DNA from: Allobacillus halotolerans
Lineage (GTDB): Bacteria > Bacillota > Bacilli > Bacillales > Alkalibacillaceae
DNA length: 64,000 nt
NCBI RefSeq assembly: GCF_018967645.1
Contig: NZ_JAHLZF010000011.1
Span: 33,019 to 97,018, forward strand
Reading direction: 5' to 3'
The notes below the pieces were generated by a model. It searched no databases. It saw only the letters and a list, made by a program, of their open reading frames with translations, and was not told the DNA's origin. The translations under genes were made by a program, and so were the position numbers. Of this stretch, positions 8,726 to 19,282 are shown piece by piece; positions within the stretch are counted from its first letter, which is position 1; every line of letters starts with the position of its first letter.

Positions 8726-9985
8726 ATGAATACGATCATTGCCTTTATATTTATGTTCGGTTTGTTGGTTTTTATCCATGAATTAGGACATCTGATCTTC
8801 GCCAAGCGTGCCGGAATGCTTGCAAGGGAATTCGCAATTGGCTTTGGTCCGAAAATCTTCTCTCATCGAAAAGATGAAACATTGTATACGATTCGAATGT
8901 TACCAATCGGTGGGTATGTGCGTGTTGCCGGGGACGATCCAGAAATTGTGGAATTGAAACCAGGTTATCATATCGGCATTGAATTCAATGAGCAAAACAA
9001 AGTGAACAAAATCATCGTCAATAATAAATCGAACCATCCCAATGCGAAGGTGGTCGAAGTCGAACAAATTGATCTTGATCATGATTTGACACTTCTTTGC
9101 CATGATCTCAATACAGAAGAAAGACAACAGTACGATATTGACCGAAAAGCTTTGTTTGTCATGGACGAAAAAGAAACTTTGATTGCTCCATACGATCGTC
9201 AATTCGGTTCAAAGTCAGTTGGAAAGAAAGCAATGCAAGTATTTGCTGGTCCATTGATGAACTTCTTGCTCGCTATCGCCATATTTTGGGGACTTGGTTT
9301 TATTCAGGGAGTACCTGTTGAAGAGGCGTCATTAGGTAGTGTGCAGGATGGTTCACCAGCAGAGCAAGCTGAATTGATGGAAGGAGATACCATCACTTCG
9401 ATTGACGGCAAAGAAATTAATGATTGGACAGAATTCGTTCTTTATGTACAGGAGAGACCTGGAGAAGAAATCGCTTTGACCGCTGATCGGGATGGCCAAA
9501 TGATTGAAGCTTCACTTGTCACCAATTCATTCGAGACAGAAACCGGTGAAATGATTGGTCGAATTGGTGTGAAGCGAGACTTCGATAAAGCACCATTAGA
9601 AGTGTTCAGTTATGGTTTTACTCAAGTTTATGAAATCGGCACACTGATCCTAGATGCTCTAGGCATGCTTGTAACGGGTCAATTATCACTGGATGCTTTA
9701 GCAGGTCCTGTAGGTATTTATACGGCGACAGATGAAGTTGTCCAAACAGGAATCCTGAACTTCTTTATGTGGACAGCCATGCTCAGTATTAACTTAGGAA
9801 TTGTAAATCTATTACCACTTCCAGCATTGGATGGCGGTCGTCTGATGTTCCTCGGCTATGAAGCAATTCGAGGTAAACCACTCGACCCACAAAAAGAAGG
9901 GATTTTCCACTTTATTGGCTTTGCTTTACTGATGTTATTAATGATTGCTGTCACGTGGAATGACATTGAACGATTGTTTATGTAA
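8726..9985 (+). CDS. rasP: Site-2 intramembrane zinc metalloprotease RasP/RseP
   Basis: 419 residues. The first membrane helix carries the zinc site HELGH at residues 18-22. A PDZ domain lies at roughly 190-270 (EASLGSVQDGSPAEQAELM), and the second zinc/active-site helix has NLLPLPALDGGR. In Bacillus RasP cleaves anti-sigma factors (RsiW), FtsL and signal peptide remnants within the membrane. The stretch between the first helix and the PDZ domain (residues 75-150) is charged and long, as in other Firmicutes. Start is ATG 8726 after AAGGAAGGTG. Confidence 0.96.
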   Translation: MNTIIAFIFMFGLLVFIHELGHLIFAKRAGMLAREFAIGFGPKIFSHRKDETLYTIRMLPIGGYVRVAGDDPEIVELKPGYHIGIEFNEQNKVNKIIVNNKSNHPNAKVVEVEQIDLDHDLTLLCHDLNTEERQQYDIDRKALFVMDEKETLIAPYDRQFGSKSVGKKAMQVFAGPLMNFLLAIAIFWGLGFIQGVPVEEASLGSVQDGSPAEQAELMEGDTITSIDGKEINDWTEFVLYVQERPGEEIALTADRDGQMIEASLVTNSFETETGEMIGRIGVKRDFDKAPLEVFSYGFTQVYEIGTLILDALGMLVTGQLSLDALAGPVGIYTATDEVVQTGILNFFMWTAMLSINLGIVNLLPLPALDGGRLMFLGYEAIRGKPLDPQKEGIFHFIGFALLMLLMIAVTWNDIERLFM

Positions 9986-10028
9986 ATGCGTCATGGCTTT
10001 ACGGTATAATTAGATTGAGGTGAATGAA

Positions 10029-11735
10029 ATGAGACAAAGCAATTTGCTAATTCCGACTTTGCGGGAAGTTCCAAAAGAAGCTGAAATCAAAAGTCATCAA
10101 TTGCTTTTAAAGGCAGGTTATATTCGTAAATTGGCATCAGGAGTCTATAATTTCTTGCCACTTGGTAAAAAAGTACTTCGGAAAGTTGAGAAAATCATCT
10201 TGGAGGAAATGAATCGATCCGGTGCGCAAGAGGTTCAAATGCCGACCATACAACCAGCTGAAATTTGGGAAGCTACCGGTAGATGGTATACGATGGGCGG
10301 AGAATTAATGCGTTTGAAAGATCGTCACAACAGACCATTCGCGTTAGGAGCTACTCACGAAGAGGTAGTCACCACATTGGTCAAAGATGAAGTGACATCT
10401 TATAAAAAGTTACCTTTTACATTATATCAGATACAAAATAAGTTCAGAGATGAACAAAGACCTCGTTTTGGCTTATTGCGAGGCCGAGAGTTTTTAATGA
10501 AAGACGCATATTCTTTTCATGATAGTTTTGAATCTCTTGACGAAACTTACCAAGCACTATATGATGCCTATTCGAGAATTTTCGATCGGTTGAATTTGAA
10601 TTACCGTGCTGTAATCGCTGATTCTGGCGCAATGGGTGGTAAAGATACGCATGAATTTATGGTTCTTTCTGAAGTAGGGGAAGATATCATTGCTTATTCA
10701 GACACCTCGGACTATGCAGCAAATATTGAAATGGCTCCGGTAGCCGATCAAGGTGAGAAACCTGATGTGCAACCGAAAGAGTTGGAAAAGGTTGCCACAC
10801 CAAATGTAAAAACGATGCAAGAAGTAGCTGATTATTTAGGACACACATTGGCAATGGGCATGAAGGCCATAATGTTTAAAGTGGATGGCCAATTTGTTTT
10901 GGTTGTCATCAGAGGTGACCACGAAGTCAATGATGTGAAGTTAAAAAACCTATACAATGCAGATATTGTTGAGTTGGCAACGGAAGAAGAGACTCGTGAA
11001 ACAGTCGGAGCTGGTTTTGGCTCGCTTGGCCCTGTAAAGTTGCCTGATGCAGTAGATGTCGTTGCAGATTATGCGGTTCAATATTTAGTGAATGCAACTT
11101 GTGGTGCAAACGAGGATGGTTATCACTTTAAAAATGTCCAACCAGAAAGAGACTTCCATGTGAGTCATTATGCGGATTTGAGATTCATCCAAGAAGGTGA
11201 CCCGTCTCCAGATGGACAAGGAACGATTGAATTTGCCAAAGGCATTGAAGTGGGTCATATTTTTAAACTAGGTACGCTTTATGCCGAAAAACTTGGTGCA
11301 GAATATCTTGATCATAACGGTAAATCTAAGCCATTTATCATGGGATGTTATGGGATTGGTGTATCTCGTGCGCTTGCCGCGGTTGTGGAACAATTTGGTG
11401 ATGAGAATGGTATGAACTGGCCGAAAGAGATCCGACCATTTGATATTCACTTGCTTAATTTAAATACAAAAAATGATGAACAAGTTGAATTGGCCGATCA
11501 ACTATATAAACAATTGCAAGATGATGGTTTCGATGTCTTATATGATGACCGAAAAGAACGGCCGGGTGTTAAATTTAACGACAGTGATTTAATTGGCATT
11601 CCTTATCGATTTGTTATCGGAAAAGGTGCCAGTGAAGGGTATATTGAATTTAAACACCGTCAAACAGGTGAACAAAAAGATGTGAAGATTTCCGAGCTTA
11701 CACAGTTCATCGAACAACTGAGGGAGAATGAATAG
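10029..11735 (+). CDS. proS: Prolyl-tRNA synthetase
   Basis: About 568 residues; class II aminoacyl-tRNA synthetase of the bacterial type, with the editing INS domain inserted between motifs 2 and 3 (roughly residues 225-400). Motif 2 [17 protein letters not shown] and motif 3 [14 protein letters not shown] are clear, and the C-terminal anticodon-binding domain ends the protein. I choose ATG 10029, 8 bases after GAGGTGA, over the GTG at 10020 that overlaps this ribosome binding site. It lies between rasP and polC, as in B. subtilis. Confidence 0.97.
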   Translation: MRQSNLLIPTLREVPKEAEIKSHQLLLKAGYIRKLASGVYNFLPLGKKVLRKVEKIILEEMNRSGAQEVQMPTIQPAEIWEATGRWYTMGGELMRLKDRHNRPFALGATHEEVVTTLVKDEVTSYKKLPFTLYQIQNKFRDEQRPRFGLLRGREFLMKDAYSFHDSFESLDETYQALYDAYSRIFDRLNLNYRAVIADSGAMGGKDTHEFMVLSEVGEDIIAYSDTSDYAANIEMAPVADQGEKPDVQPKELEKVATPNVKTMQEVADYLGHTLAMGMKAIMFKVDGQFVLVVIRGDHEVNDVKLKNLYNADIVELATEEETRETVGAGFGSLGPVKLPDAVDVVADYAVQYLVNATCGANEDGYHFKNVQPERDFHVSHYADLRFIQEGDPSPDGQGTIEFAKGIEVGHIFKLGTLYAEKLGAEYLDHNGKSKPFIMGCYGIGVSRALAAVVEQFGDENGMNWPKEIRPFDIHLLNLNTKNDEQVELADQLYKQLQDDGFDVLYDDRKERPGVKFNDSDLIGIPYRFVIGKGASEGYIEFKHRQTGEQKDVKISELTQFIEQLRENE

Positions 11736-11808
11736 GTATCAAGTAAACAGGACCCTTGTCAATTTATGGCAGGGGTCTAAATGAATTATAAAGGGTGAGG
11801 GGAAAGGT

Positions 11809-14800
11809 ATGGACAACTTTTCAAAAGAGCGACTACAGCTATTGATTGAACAAATCCAATTGCCTGAGACGATTGTTCATGAATATTTTTCAGAAACAAC
11901 TTTACAGAAACTGACCGTCTTTAAAGAAACGAAAACATGGCAATTTCAATTACATAATCCAAAGCCCTTTCCGTGCGAAGTCATTGAAGTTTTTTCGTTA
12001 AAGCTTCGGGAGGCTTTTCAACATATCGCGGAAGTCAATTTCATGGTGACAACTGAACAGAGTGAGTTGGAAGAAAAAGAAATCATAAATTATTGGAATT
12101 TATTTATATCCTCCATCGATGATCTCTTTCCGGCGTATAAAGATTTTGTCCATTCTCAACAACCACAGTTGAAAGGCAATGTTATTCTTCTTTGTGCACG
12201 AAATCAGATGGAAGCCAGTGCAATCCAAAAGAAACTCTCGCCATTGCTTAAATCTTTTTGCCAGCAATATGGCTTAAAAAATTACCAGCTTGATATGGAG
12301 ATTATCCAAAACGACGAGGAAATCGAACAGTTCCAGCAGGAGAAACAGCAGGAAGAACGTACGTTGATTGAAAAAGCCATTCGGGATCAAGAAGAAAAAG
12401 CGAAACAAACTATTGCGGCGGAACCTTCCAATGCTCCGGTTAAACTTGGACAGACGATTCAAGAGGAACCGATTGAAATGCAGCATATTATCGAAGAAGA
12501 AATGCGCCTGGCCATTCAAGGCTATGTATTCGATGTCGATATTCGGAATTTACGGTCGGGTCGTGATTTGTTGATCATCAGCGTGACAGACTACACAGAC
12601 TCACTTCAAATTAAAATGTTTTCTCGTGGAGAAGAACAAAAAGAAGAATTTAAAAAGCTACAGCCTGGTATGTGGATCAAAGCACGTGGTGGAATCCAAA
12701 CAGATAACTATACACATGAACTTGTCATGATGGGTACAGATCTTGTTGAAATCAAGCCAAAAGTCAGGCAAGATATTATGGATGATAAGCGTGTGGAATT
12801 GCATGCGCATACAGCCATGAGTCAAATGGATGCGACTGTATCAGCTGAACGTCTCATTAAGCAAGCAGCTGATTGGGGTCATTCAGCAATTGCAATTACG
12901 GACCATGCTGTCGTACAATCTTTCCCGGAAGCCTACAATGCCAGCAAGAAACATGGCATCAAAGTATTATACGGCCTTGAGGCCAACTTGGTTGACGATG
13001 GCGTGCCGATTGCTTATAACGAACAAGCGATTGACTTGGATCATGCGAATTATATTGTGTTTGACGTTGAAACAACGGGTCTATCTGCTAACTTCGACAA
13101 GATTATCGAATTGGCTGCCGTCAAGGTACATCAAGGTGAAATTGTCGATCGCTTTGAGCGATTCGCAAATCCACATCAAAAGCTAAGTGATACAACGATT
13201 AATTTAACTGGGATTACAGACGATATGGTTCAAGATGCACCGGAAATTGAGGAAGTAATGAAAGATTTCCATCAGTGGTGTGAACAAGATATATTGGTCG
13301 CACATAATGCTAGTTTTGATATCGGGTTCATTAATGCAGCCTATCAACGAATGGGAATTGAAAAGGTAACGAATCCAGTAATCGATACATTAGAATTGGC
13401 CAGATTTTTATTACCTGACTTAAAAAATCATCGATTAAATACGTTGTGTAAGTTTTTAAATATTGAATTAACACAGCACCACCGTGCGATTTACGATGCG
13501 GAAGCGACAGGGTATATGCTTGTCAGTTTATTGAAGATGGCAAAAGAAAAAGAGATTTTGAATCATAATGAGCTGAACCGTTATGTTGGTGAAGGAGACG
13601 CATATAAGCGCTCCCGTCCGTCTCACGCTACATTAATTGCTCAGACACAAGAAGGACTAAAAAATCTATTCAAACTAGTTTCAATGGCTCATATCGATTA
13701 CTTTTATCGACAGCCTCGAATTCCTCGTTCCAAGCTGAATAAGTTTCGCGAGGGGATACTAGTCGGTTCAGGGTGTGATCAAGGAGAGCTATTCGATACG
13801 GTTGCACTAAAATCAAAAGATGAAGCAGAGAAAGTGGCTGAATTCTATGATTTCATTGAAATTCAACCACCGAGCAATTATGCACATCTAATTGAGAAAG
13901 AACAAGCTCATTCAATGGGCCATATTAAACAAATGCTGAAAACAATTGTCGAAATCGGAGAAAAACAACAAAAGACAGTTGTCGCTACAGGTAATGTTCA
14001 TTACATTGAACCACATGAAAAACAGTACCGAAAAATTTTGATTGCATCTCAAAGTGGGAATCCGTTGAATCGTCAAACACAACCGGATGTTCACTTCCGT
14101 ACAACGGATGAAATGCTAGAGCTTTTTGATTTTCTCGGTGAAGAAAAAGCTACAGAAGTGGTCATTACGAATACGAATGCCATAGCAGACCAAATTGAAG
14201 ACATTAAGCCGATTAAAGATGACTTGTATACACCGAATATCGAAGGCGCCGATGATGAGATCAGACAAATGTGTTATGACCGTGCAAAAAGTATTTACGG
14301 AGATGACTTGCCTGAAATTGTAACAAGCCGCTTAGAAAAAGAACTAACAAGTATTATCGATAATGGGTTCTCAGTAATTTATTTGATTTCCCAAAAACTC
14401 GTTAAAAAATCATTGGATGACGGCTACTTAGTTGGTTCAAGGGGTTCTGTTGGTTCATCATTCGTTGCTACGATGACCGAGATTACAGAAGTTAATCCTC
14501 TGCCACCGCATTACGCATGTCCGAATTGTAAGAATCATGAATTTTACACAGATGGCTCGGTAGCTTCAGGATTTGACTTACCCGAAAAAGATTGTCCAGC
14601 ATGTGGTACAGCTTATCACCGTGATGGTCAAGACATTCCTTTTGAAACGTTTTTAGGTTTTGAAGGTGATAAAGTCCCTGATATTGATTTGAACTTCTCT
14701 GGTGACTATCAACCGAGGGCACACCATTATACAAAAGTATTGTTTGGCGAGGAAAATGTCTATCGTGCAGGTACGATTGGTACGGTTGCTGAAAAAACGG

Positions 14801-16098
14801 CGTTTGGTTATGTGAAAGGTTATGCACAAGATTATGGCCAACACTATAAGCAAGCCGAAATCAATCGGTTAGTGAAAGGCTGTACAGGGGTCAAGCGGAC
14901 AACGGGTCAGCACCCAGGGGGCATTATTGTTGTGCCTGATGATAAAGAAATCTATGATTTCACACCAGTCCAATTTCCAGCGGACGACCGTACATCAGAG
15001 TGGAAGACAACTCATTTTGATTTCCATTCGATCGACAACAATTTATTGAAACTGGACATCCTTGGACACGATGATCCGACGGTAATCCGTATGCTACAAG
15101 ATCTGACTGGAATTGACCCACAGACTGTACCGCCGAATGATCCGGAAGTGATGAAAATTTTTAGTGGCCCTGAACCACTCGGCGTATCAGCGGATCAAAT
15201 TTTGTGTAAAACAGGAACATTAGGTGTTCCGGAGTTTGGTACTCGGTTCGTTCGACAAATGTTGGAAGACACGAAACCATCATCTTTTGCTGAGCTTGTC
15301 ATTATATCTGGTCTCTCGCACGGATCCGACGTTTGGCTTGGTAACGCACAAGAATTGATTAATGATGGGATTTGTGAAATTGGTGACGTTATTGGTTGTC
15401 GTGACGACATCATGGTTTATTTGATGCATAAAGGGCTGGAAGCATCGCTAGCATTTAAAATTATGGAGTTCGTACGTAAAGGTAGAGGACTTCAAGATGA
15501 ATGGATTGAAGAAATGAAAAAACATGGTGTGCCCGACTGGTACATCGAATCTTGTAAAAAAATCAAATATATGTTTCCGAAAGCCCACGCCGCAGCCTAC
15601 GTATTAATGGCCGTGCGAATTGCGTATTTCAAAGTCCATTATCCAATTTATTTTTATGCAGCTTATTTTTCTGTCCGGGCGGCAGATTTTGAGCTTGATA
15701 CAATGGTTAAAGGCTCAGAGGCATTGAAAGCGCGGATCGAAGAGATTTTAAGCAAGGGCAATGATGCGACTCCGAAGGAAAAAAGCTTATTGACGGTCTT
15801 GGAAATTGCATTGGAAATGAATGAACGAGGGTTTAGTTTTCAAAAAGTAGATCTTTATCGCTCAAATGCCAAAGACTTCATTGTTGATGGAAATACACTT
15901 ATCCCGCCGTTCAACGCTGTTGATGGATTGGGAACAAATGCGGCAATTAATATCGTCAAGGCTAGAGAAGAAGGAGATTTTCTTTCGAAACAAGATTTGA
16001 GAGAACGCAGCCGATTATCTAAAACGGTTGTCGAATATTTGGATGATCATGGTTGCTTAGAAGGATTGCCGGAGGAAAATCAGCTATCGTTATTTTAG
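11809..16098 (+). CDS. polC: DNA polymerase III alpha subunit, Gram-positive type PolC
   Basis: 1429 residues, the normal PolC size; the replicative leading-strand polymerase with built-in proofreading. The N-terminal domain is followed by an OB fold (about 225-320), a PHP domain starting [16 protein letters not shown] near residue 329, and a DEDDh 3'-5' exonuclease inserted in the PHP domain (FDVETTGL near 418). Next come the zinc-binding cysteines CPNC...CPAC near 903-935 and the polymerase palm with [12 protein letters not shown] near 957. Start is ATG 11809 after GTGAGGGGAAAGG. A weak hairpin (GACCCTTG...CAGGGGTC, 11751-11780) separates it from proS. Confidence 0.98.
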   Translation: MDNFSKERLQLLIEQIQLPETIVHEYFSETTLQKLTVFKETKTWQFQLHNPKPFPCEVIEVFSLKLREAFQHIAEVNFMVTTEQSELEEKEIINYWNLFISSIDDLFPAYKDFVHSQQPQLKGNVILLCARNQMEASAIQKKLSPLLKSFCQQYGLKNYQLDMEIIQNDEEIEQFQQEKQQEERTLIEKAIRDQEEKAKQTIAAEPSNAPVKLGQTIQEEPIEMQHIIEEEMRLAIQGYVFDVDIRNLRSGRDLLIISVTDYTDSLQIKMFSRGEEQKEEFKKLQPGMWIKARGGIQTDNYTHELVMMGTDLVEIKPKVRQDIMDDKRVELHAHTAMSQMDATVSAERLIKQAADWGHSAIAITDHAVVQSFPEAYNASKKHGIKVLYGLEANLVDDGVPIAYNEQAIDLDHANYIVFDVETTGLSANFDKIIELAAVKVHQGEIVDRFERFANPHQKLSDTTINLTGITDDMVQDAPEIEEVMKDFHQWCEQDILVAHNASFDIGFINAAYQRMGIEKVTNPVIDTLELARFLLPDLKNHRLNTLCKFLNIELTQHHRAIYDAEATGYMLVSLLKMAKEKEILNHNELNRYVGEGDAYKRSRPSHATLIAQTQEGLKNLFKLVSMAHIDYFYRQPRIPRSKLNKFREGILVGSGCDQGELFDTVALKSKDEAEKVAEFYDFIEIQPPSNYAHLIEKEQAHSMGHIKQMLKTIVEIGEKQQKTVVATGNVHYIEPHEKQYRKILIASQSGNPLNRQTQPDVHFRTTDEMLELFDFLGEEKATEVVITNTNAIADQIEDIKPIKDDLYTPNIEGADDEIRQMCYDRAKSIYGDDLPEIVTSRLEKELTSIIDNGFSVIYLISQKLVKKSLDDGYLVGSRGSVGSSFVATMTEITEVNPLPPHYACPNCKNHEFYTDGSVASGFDLPEKDCPACGTAYHRDGQDIPFETFLGFEGDKVPDIDLNFSGDYQPRAHHYTKVLFGEENVYRAGTIGTVAEKTAFGYVKGYAQDYGQHYKQAEINRLVKGCTGVKRTTGQHPGGIIVVPDDKEIYDFTPVQFPADDRTSEWKTTHFDFHSIDNNLLKLDILGHDDPTVIRMLQDLTGIDPQTVPPNDPEVMKIFSGPEPLGVSADQILCKTGTLGVPEFGTRFVRQMLEDTKPSSFAELVIISGLSHGSDVWLGNAQELINDGICEIGDVIGCRDDIMVYLMHKGLEASLAFKIMEFVRKGRGLQDEWIEEMKKHGVPDWYIESCKKIKYMFPKAHAAAYVLMAVRIAYFKVHYPIYFYAAYFSVRAADFELDTMVKGSEALKARIEEILSKGNDATPKEKSLLTVLEIALEMNERGFSFQKVDLYRSNAKDFIVDGNTLIPPFNAVDGLGTNAAINIVKAREEGDFLSKQDLRERSRLSKTVVEYLDDHGCLEGLPEENQLSLF

Positions 16099-16267
16099 TG
16101 AATTTCTATAAGGACATAGAGTTTCTACATGAAAAAACAATGCTTTAACCTTAAATGAAAATTTACCTGCGTACACAGCTGCAATCCTCGGTAAAAACCG
16201 CCGAGTGGAATTTCGTTCGGCTGAGCAGAAGTAATATTCGTTTAAATCTCCCTTATTCTATACATGC

Positions 16268-16296
16268 AACCCGGCTGTTGAGGCAGCCGGGTTTTG
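16268..16296 (+). terminator. Intrinsic terminator downstream of polC
   Basis: AACCCGGCTG (16268-16277), loop TTGAGG, CAGCCGGGTT (16284-16293), then TTG. It lies 170 bases after the polC stop codon, and I see no gene in between. Confidence 0.8.
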
Positions 16297-16315
16297 TTAT
16301 GGTTTGCAAGTATTT

Positions 16316-16625
16316 CGATATATGTGACCAAACTAGAAAAATATGGGCTTATTTCTCCGTATATGTGCCCTGCTTTCATCGATATGTATCCAAGTGCAAG
16401 TTATATGTAACCGGTCGAGCGAAATATGATACCAAGATAGCGATATATGGTCCGTGCACTGGATTGGACAACCTTTGAATTGGATTTGCGACCTACTATC
16501 AGAAATATGAGCTACTTCATTCGTATATGCGCCCAACTCTGGCTGATATGCTCCCAAGCAAGAATTATATGTGACCGAATCTAGGATTTATGAAACCAAG
16601 TTAGAGCTATATGAGCCGAGTGCTT
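16316..16625 (+). repeat. Degenerate tandem array, 20-21 bp period, ATATG-containing unit
   Basis: About fifteen degenerate units. The G of each ATATG lies at 16324, 16345, 16365, 16386, 16407, 16428, 16449, then (after an irregular pair) 16488, 16509, 16529, 16550, 16571, 16592 and 16613, so nearly every step is 20 or 21 bases. The consensus start of the unit is about ATATGTGACCAA and the second half varies. Open frames on both strands across the array are seven-residue repeats without ribosome binding sites, so I treat it as non-coding. It occupies the gene-free stretch between the polC terminator and the rimP promoter. Confidence 0.75.
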
Positions 16626-16727
16626 CCTGGCCTACTCTCGAATTTTACATATAACCTTTTTAAATAAATCTGAGCTTGGCTCTTCTTCTATGTGCCCGAA
16701 ACTAACCGATGGGCGGCGACCCTATTC

Positions 16728-16756
16728 TTGCATTTAAATGAAAGTTATGATATATT
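16728..16756 (+). promoter_or_regulatory. Predicted SigA promoter of the rimP-nusA-infB operon
   Basis: TTGCAT (16728-16733), a 17-base spacer and TATATT (16751-16756). It predicts a leader of about 320 bases before rimP that holds the attenuator-like hairpin at 16790 and two further hairpins: CCCTGCTG/CAGCAGGG at 16891-16912 and a CGCT-CGCGA/TCGCG-AGCG stem at 17020-17047. Confidence 0.65.
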
Positions 16757-16789
16757 TCAAATTGGTTATACTAAGGATACCTTTACGAT

Positions 16790-16822
16790 GAAAGAGTGGG
16801 CGCGTCCCACTCTTTCGTTTTA
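16790..16822 (+). promoter_or_regulatory. Attenuator-like hairpin in the rimP-nusA leader
   Basis: GAAAGAGTGGG (16790-16800) pairs with CCCACTCTTTC (16806-16816) to give a perfect 11-bp stem. It is followed by a short, imperfect T tract (GTTTTAC) and sits about 30 bases after the predicted transcription start. In B. subtilis, NusA-dependent termination in this leader has been described as autoregulation of nusA (from memory). A strong stem with a poor T tract is what such a terminator looks like. The regulatory role here is inferred. Confidence 0.6.
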
Positions 16823-17084
16823 CCCTGAATGCGTCTTATGAACGTTTACTGGATGCATTTTGATTCGATCAAGATGCACCATTTCTTTTTCCCTGCTGGT
16901 TTTTCAGCAGGGATAATTTATGAAACAAGGTTTCTACGGAAAAAAATCAACCATTTACTTACAGTGCTCTGGTTTGGAATATATAGGACAAAAACGATGT
17001 AAACAAATGCACAACTGTTCGCTCGCGATAAGTTTTCGCGGGTAGCGATTCTTTCAAAAGCATTTTTCTAAGGAGGATTGTCAC

Positions 17085-17558
17085 ATGAGTAAAAAGATCG
17101 AAGGCATAACAGAAGAGCTTGCACAGCCGATTGTTGATGAATTAAAGTTGGAATTAGTGGATGTTGAGTTCGTGAAAGAAGGTAAAAATAACTTCTTGCG
17201 TGTCTATATCGACAAAGCAGGAGGAGTCGACTTGGAAGATTGTGAACAAGTCAGTGAAAAGCTCAGTGAACGATTGGATGAAGATGATCCGATCGATCCT
17301 GCTTATTTTTTGGAGGTGTCATCTCCAGGTGCAGAACGGAAGCTAAAGACTAAGGAAGCGATTCGTCAGCATATTGGTTCTCATGTATATATCAAGACAT
17401 ATGAACCTTTTGCAGGAAATAAAGAATTTTATGGTGATTTAATTAATTTTGAAAATGATTTCGTCCACATTCGATACCGAGAAAAAACGCGGGAAAAAGA
17501 GATTGAAATTCCGTATGCAAAAATTGCATTAGCTCGACTAGCGGTATCTTTTAACTAA
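17085..17558 (+). CDS. rimP: Ribosome maturation factor RimP
   Basis: 157 residues (YlxS); assists 30S subunit maturation. Two domains: an N-terminal alpha/beta domain with VDVEFVKEG...LRVYIDKAGGVDLEDCE, and an SH3-like C-terminal domain beginning around residue 90 after EVSSPGAERKLK. Start is ATG 17085 after AAGGAGGA. It is the first gene of the nusA-infB operon, downstream of a long structured leader. Confidence 0.96.
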   Translation: MSKKIEGITEELAQPIVDELKLELVDVEFVKEGKNNFLRVYIDKAGGVDLEDCEQVSEKLSERLDEDDPIDPAYFLEVSSPGAERKLKTKEAIRQHIGSHVYIKTYEPFAGNKEFYGDLINFENDFVHIRYREKTREKEIEIPYAKIALARLAVSFN

Positions 17559-17574
17559 GGGAGGTAAGAGAGTT

Positions 17575-18684
17575 TTGAAAACTAATTTATTCGAAGCCAT
17601 TAATTTATTGGCGAGTGAAAAAGAGATTGATAAGGAGATTTTGCTAGAAGCCTTAGATGCAGCAATCGTTTCTGCTTACAAAAAGAACTTCAACTCTAAA
17701 ACAAATGTTCGAGTTGAGATGGATGAAGAAAATGAAACGATGAAAGTTTACTCCAGAAAAGATGTCGTAGAAGATGTTCAAAATGAAGATCTGGAAATAA
17801 GCCTTGAAGAAGCCAAAGAACTGGATGTCAACTATGAAATCGGTGATGTCGTTGAGCAAGAGGTAACGCCAAGGAACTTTGGGCGAATTGCGGCACAAAA
17901 CGCGAAACAAGTTGTCACGCAAAGAGTTCGTGAAGCTGAACGAGATGTCATCTACGAAGGTTTCATCGACCGCGTTGACGATATTATGACAGGTAAAGTC
18001 CAACGTATGGATGCTCGTAACCTATACGTACATTTAGGTAAAATTGAAGGTAAACTGCCACTGAACGAAATCATGCCGACAGAAAGCTATAAAGTGCATG
18101 ATCGGATCAAAGTGTATGTAACAAAAGTTGAAAAAACAAGCAAAGGACCGCAAGTTTATCTCTCACGGACACATCCAGGTTTGTTGAAGCGTTTATTCGA
18201 GATGGAAGTGCCAGAAATATATGATGGTATTGTGGAAATCCGATCCGTTGCCCGTGAAGCGGGAGATCGGTCTAAAATCAGTGTGTTTGCAGAAGATGAA
18301 GAAATAGACCCAGTAGGCTCTTGTGTAGGTCAGCGAGGACAGCGTGTTCAAGCGATCGTAGATGAGTTGCAAGGGGAGAAGATTGACATCGTCCATTGGT
18401 CCGAGGACCCTGTTGTGTATATCTCTAATGCACTTAGTCCGTCTCGCGTAACCGATGTTCTGGTTAATGAAGAAGAAAACGCGACAACAGTTATCGTTCC
18501 AGACAATCAACTTTCATTGGCAATCGGTAAAAGAGGCCAGAATGCTAGACTGGCTGCCAAACTGACAGGCTGGAAAATTGATATTAAAAGTGAAAGTGAT
18601 GCTGAAGAACTTGGTTTATTTGATATGGAGCAAGCAACCGAATTAGATCATGAGATGGATTCCGTTGACTTTGAAGAAGAATAA
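17575..18684 (+). CDS. nusA: Transcription termination/antitermination factor NusA
   Basis: 369 residues; binds RNA polymerase and nascent RNA and stimulates pausing and intrinsic termination. Domains in order: N-terminal RNA polymerase-binding domain (1-125), S1 domain (about 130-200, GKVQRMDARNLYVHLGKIEG), and two KH domains (about 200-345) with DPVGSCVGQRGQRVQAIV and LAIGKRGQNARLAAKL. The acidic repeats of the enterobacterial protein are absent, as normal in Firmicutes. The start is TTG 17575, 11 bases after GGGAGG. A downstream ATG would remove conserved sequence. Confidence 0.97.
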   Translation: MKTNLFEAINLLASEKEIDKEILLEALDAAIVSAYKKNFNSKTNVRVEMDEENETMKVYSRKDVVEDVQNEDLEISLEEAKELDVNYEIGDVVEQEVTPRNFGRIAAQNAKQVVTQRVREAERDVIYEGFIDRVDDIMTGKVQRMDARNLYVHLGKIEGKLPLNEIMPTESYKVHDRIKVYVTKVEKTSKGPQVYLSRTHPGLLKRLFEMEVPEIYDGIVEIRSVAREAGDRSKISVFAEDEEIDPVGSCVGQRGQRVQAIVDELQGEKIDIVHWSEDPVVYISNALSPSRVTDVLVNEEENATTVIVPDNQLSLAIGKRGQNARLAAKLTGWKIDIKSESDAEELGLFDMEQATELDHEMDSVDFEEE

Positions 18685-18700
18685 GTAGGGGTGTTTTTAA

Positions 18701-18973
18701 ATGAATAAAAGAAAAAAACCTTTACGTAAATGTGTCGTTACGAACGAAATGCTCCCGAAAGAGGAATTGATTCGGGTTGTCCGGAACAAAGAAGGGGAAG
18801 TATTCGTTGATGAAACCGGTAAGAAGAATGGCCGAGGAGCATATATAAAGAAAGACCGCGAAGTCATTGAAAAAGCGAAAAATAGTGGCCAATTAAAAAG
18901 GAATTTGAATACTTCAATCGATGAGTCCATCTATAACGAGTTGTTCAAACAAGTAGGTTCTGAACATGTCTAA
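18701..18973 (+). CDS. rnpM: YlxR family RNA-binding protein (RNase P modulator RnpM)
   Basis: 90 residues of the DUF448/YlxR family. The conserved opening KKPLRKCVVTNEMLPKEELIRV and the GRGAYI motif are present. YlxR was long unassigned; recent work in B. subtilis describes it as a modulator of RNase P and the name RnpM is used (from memory). It overlaps ylxQ by eight bases, so the two are translationally coupled within the nusA operon. Start is ATG 18701 after AGGGGTG. Confidence 0.93.
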   Translation: MNKRKKPLRKCVVTNEMLPKEELIRVVRNKEGEVFVDETGKKNGRGAYIKKDREVIEKAKNSGQLKRNLNTSIDESIYNELFKQVGSEHV

Positions 18974-19265
18974 TTATTTAAACTTGTTGGGGCTCGCCAA
19001 TAGGGCTAGAAAGCTAGTTCATGGTGAAGGAACAATCGTTGAAGGCATCCGAAACAAACAAGTGAAGCTTGTTCTGATTGCTGAGGATGCATCAGATAAC
19101 ACACAAAAGAAATTAACAGATAAATGTAAAAGCTATCAAGTCCCCTATGTCATCATAGACAACCGTCAAGTACTTTCCAAAGCAATTGGTAAAGAAGGTA
19201 GGGTGGCTGTAGGGGTTACAGACGCAGGTTTTTCTGAGAAATTATCAGAATTGTTGCGGGAATAA
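18966..19265 (+). CDS. ylxQ: L7Ae-family ribosomal protein YlxQ
   Basis: 99 residues of the L7Ae/L30e kink-turn-binding superfamily. [17 protein letters not shown] near the N-terminus and [17 protein letters not shown] are typical. In B. subtilis YlxQ (RplGA) binds k-turn RNA in vitro and is dispensable. Start ATG 18966 lies inside the end of rnpM. The next gene is infB, the usual order. Confidence 0.93.
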   Translation: MSNYLNLLGLANRARKLVHGEGTIVEGIRNKQVKLVLIAEDASDNTQKKLTDKCKSYQVPYVIIDNRQVLSKAIGKEGRVAVGVTDAGFSEKLSELLRE

Positions 19266-19282
19266 AACTCGGGGGTGAATGT

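Noticed and set aside
11751..11780. Terminator between proS and polC
   Set aside because: GACCCTTG/CAGGGGTC pairs imperfectly and is followed by TAAATG rather than a T tract; mentioned under polC only.
16155..16557. Open frames on both strands over the ATATG array (107 and 74 codons)
   Set aside because: They arise because the period is near seven codons; no ribosome binding sites, no non-repeat domain, and frames exist on both strands.
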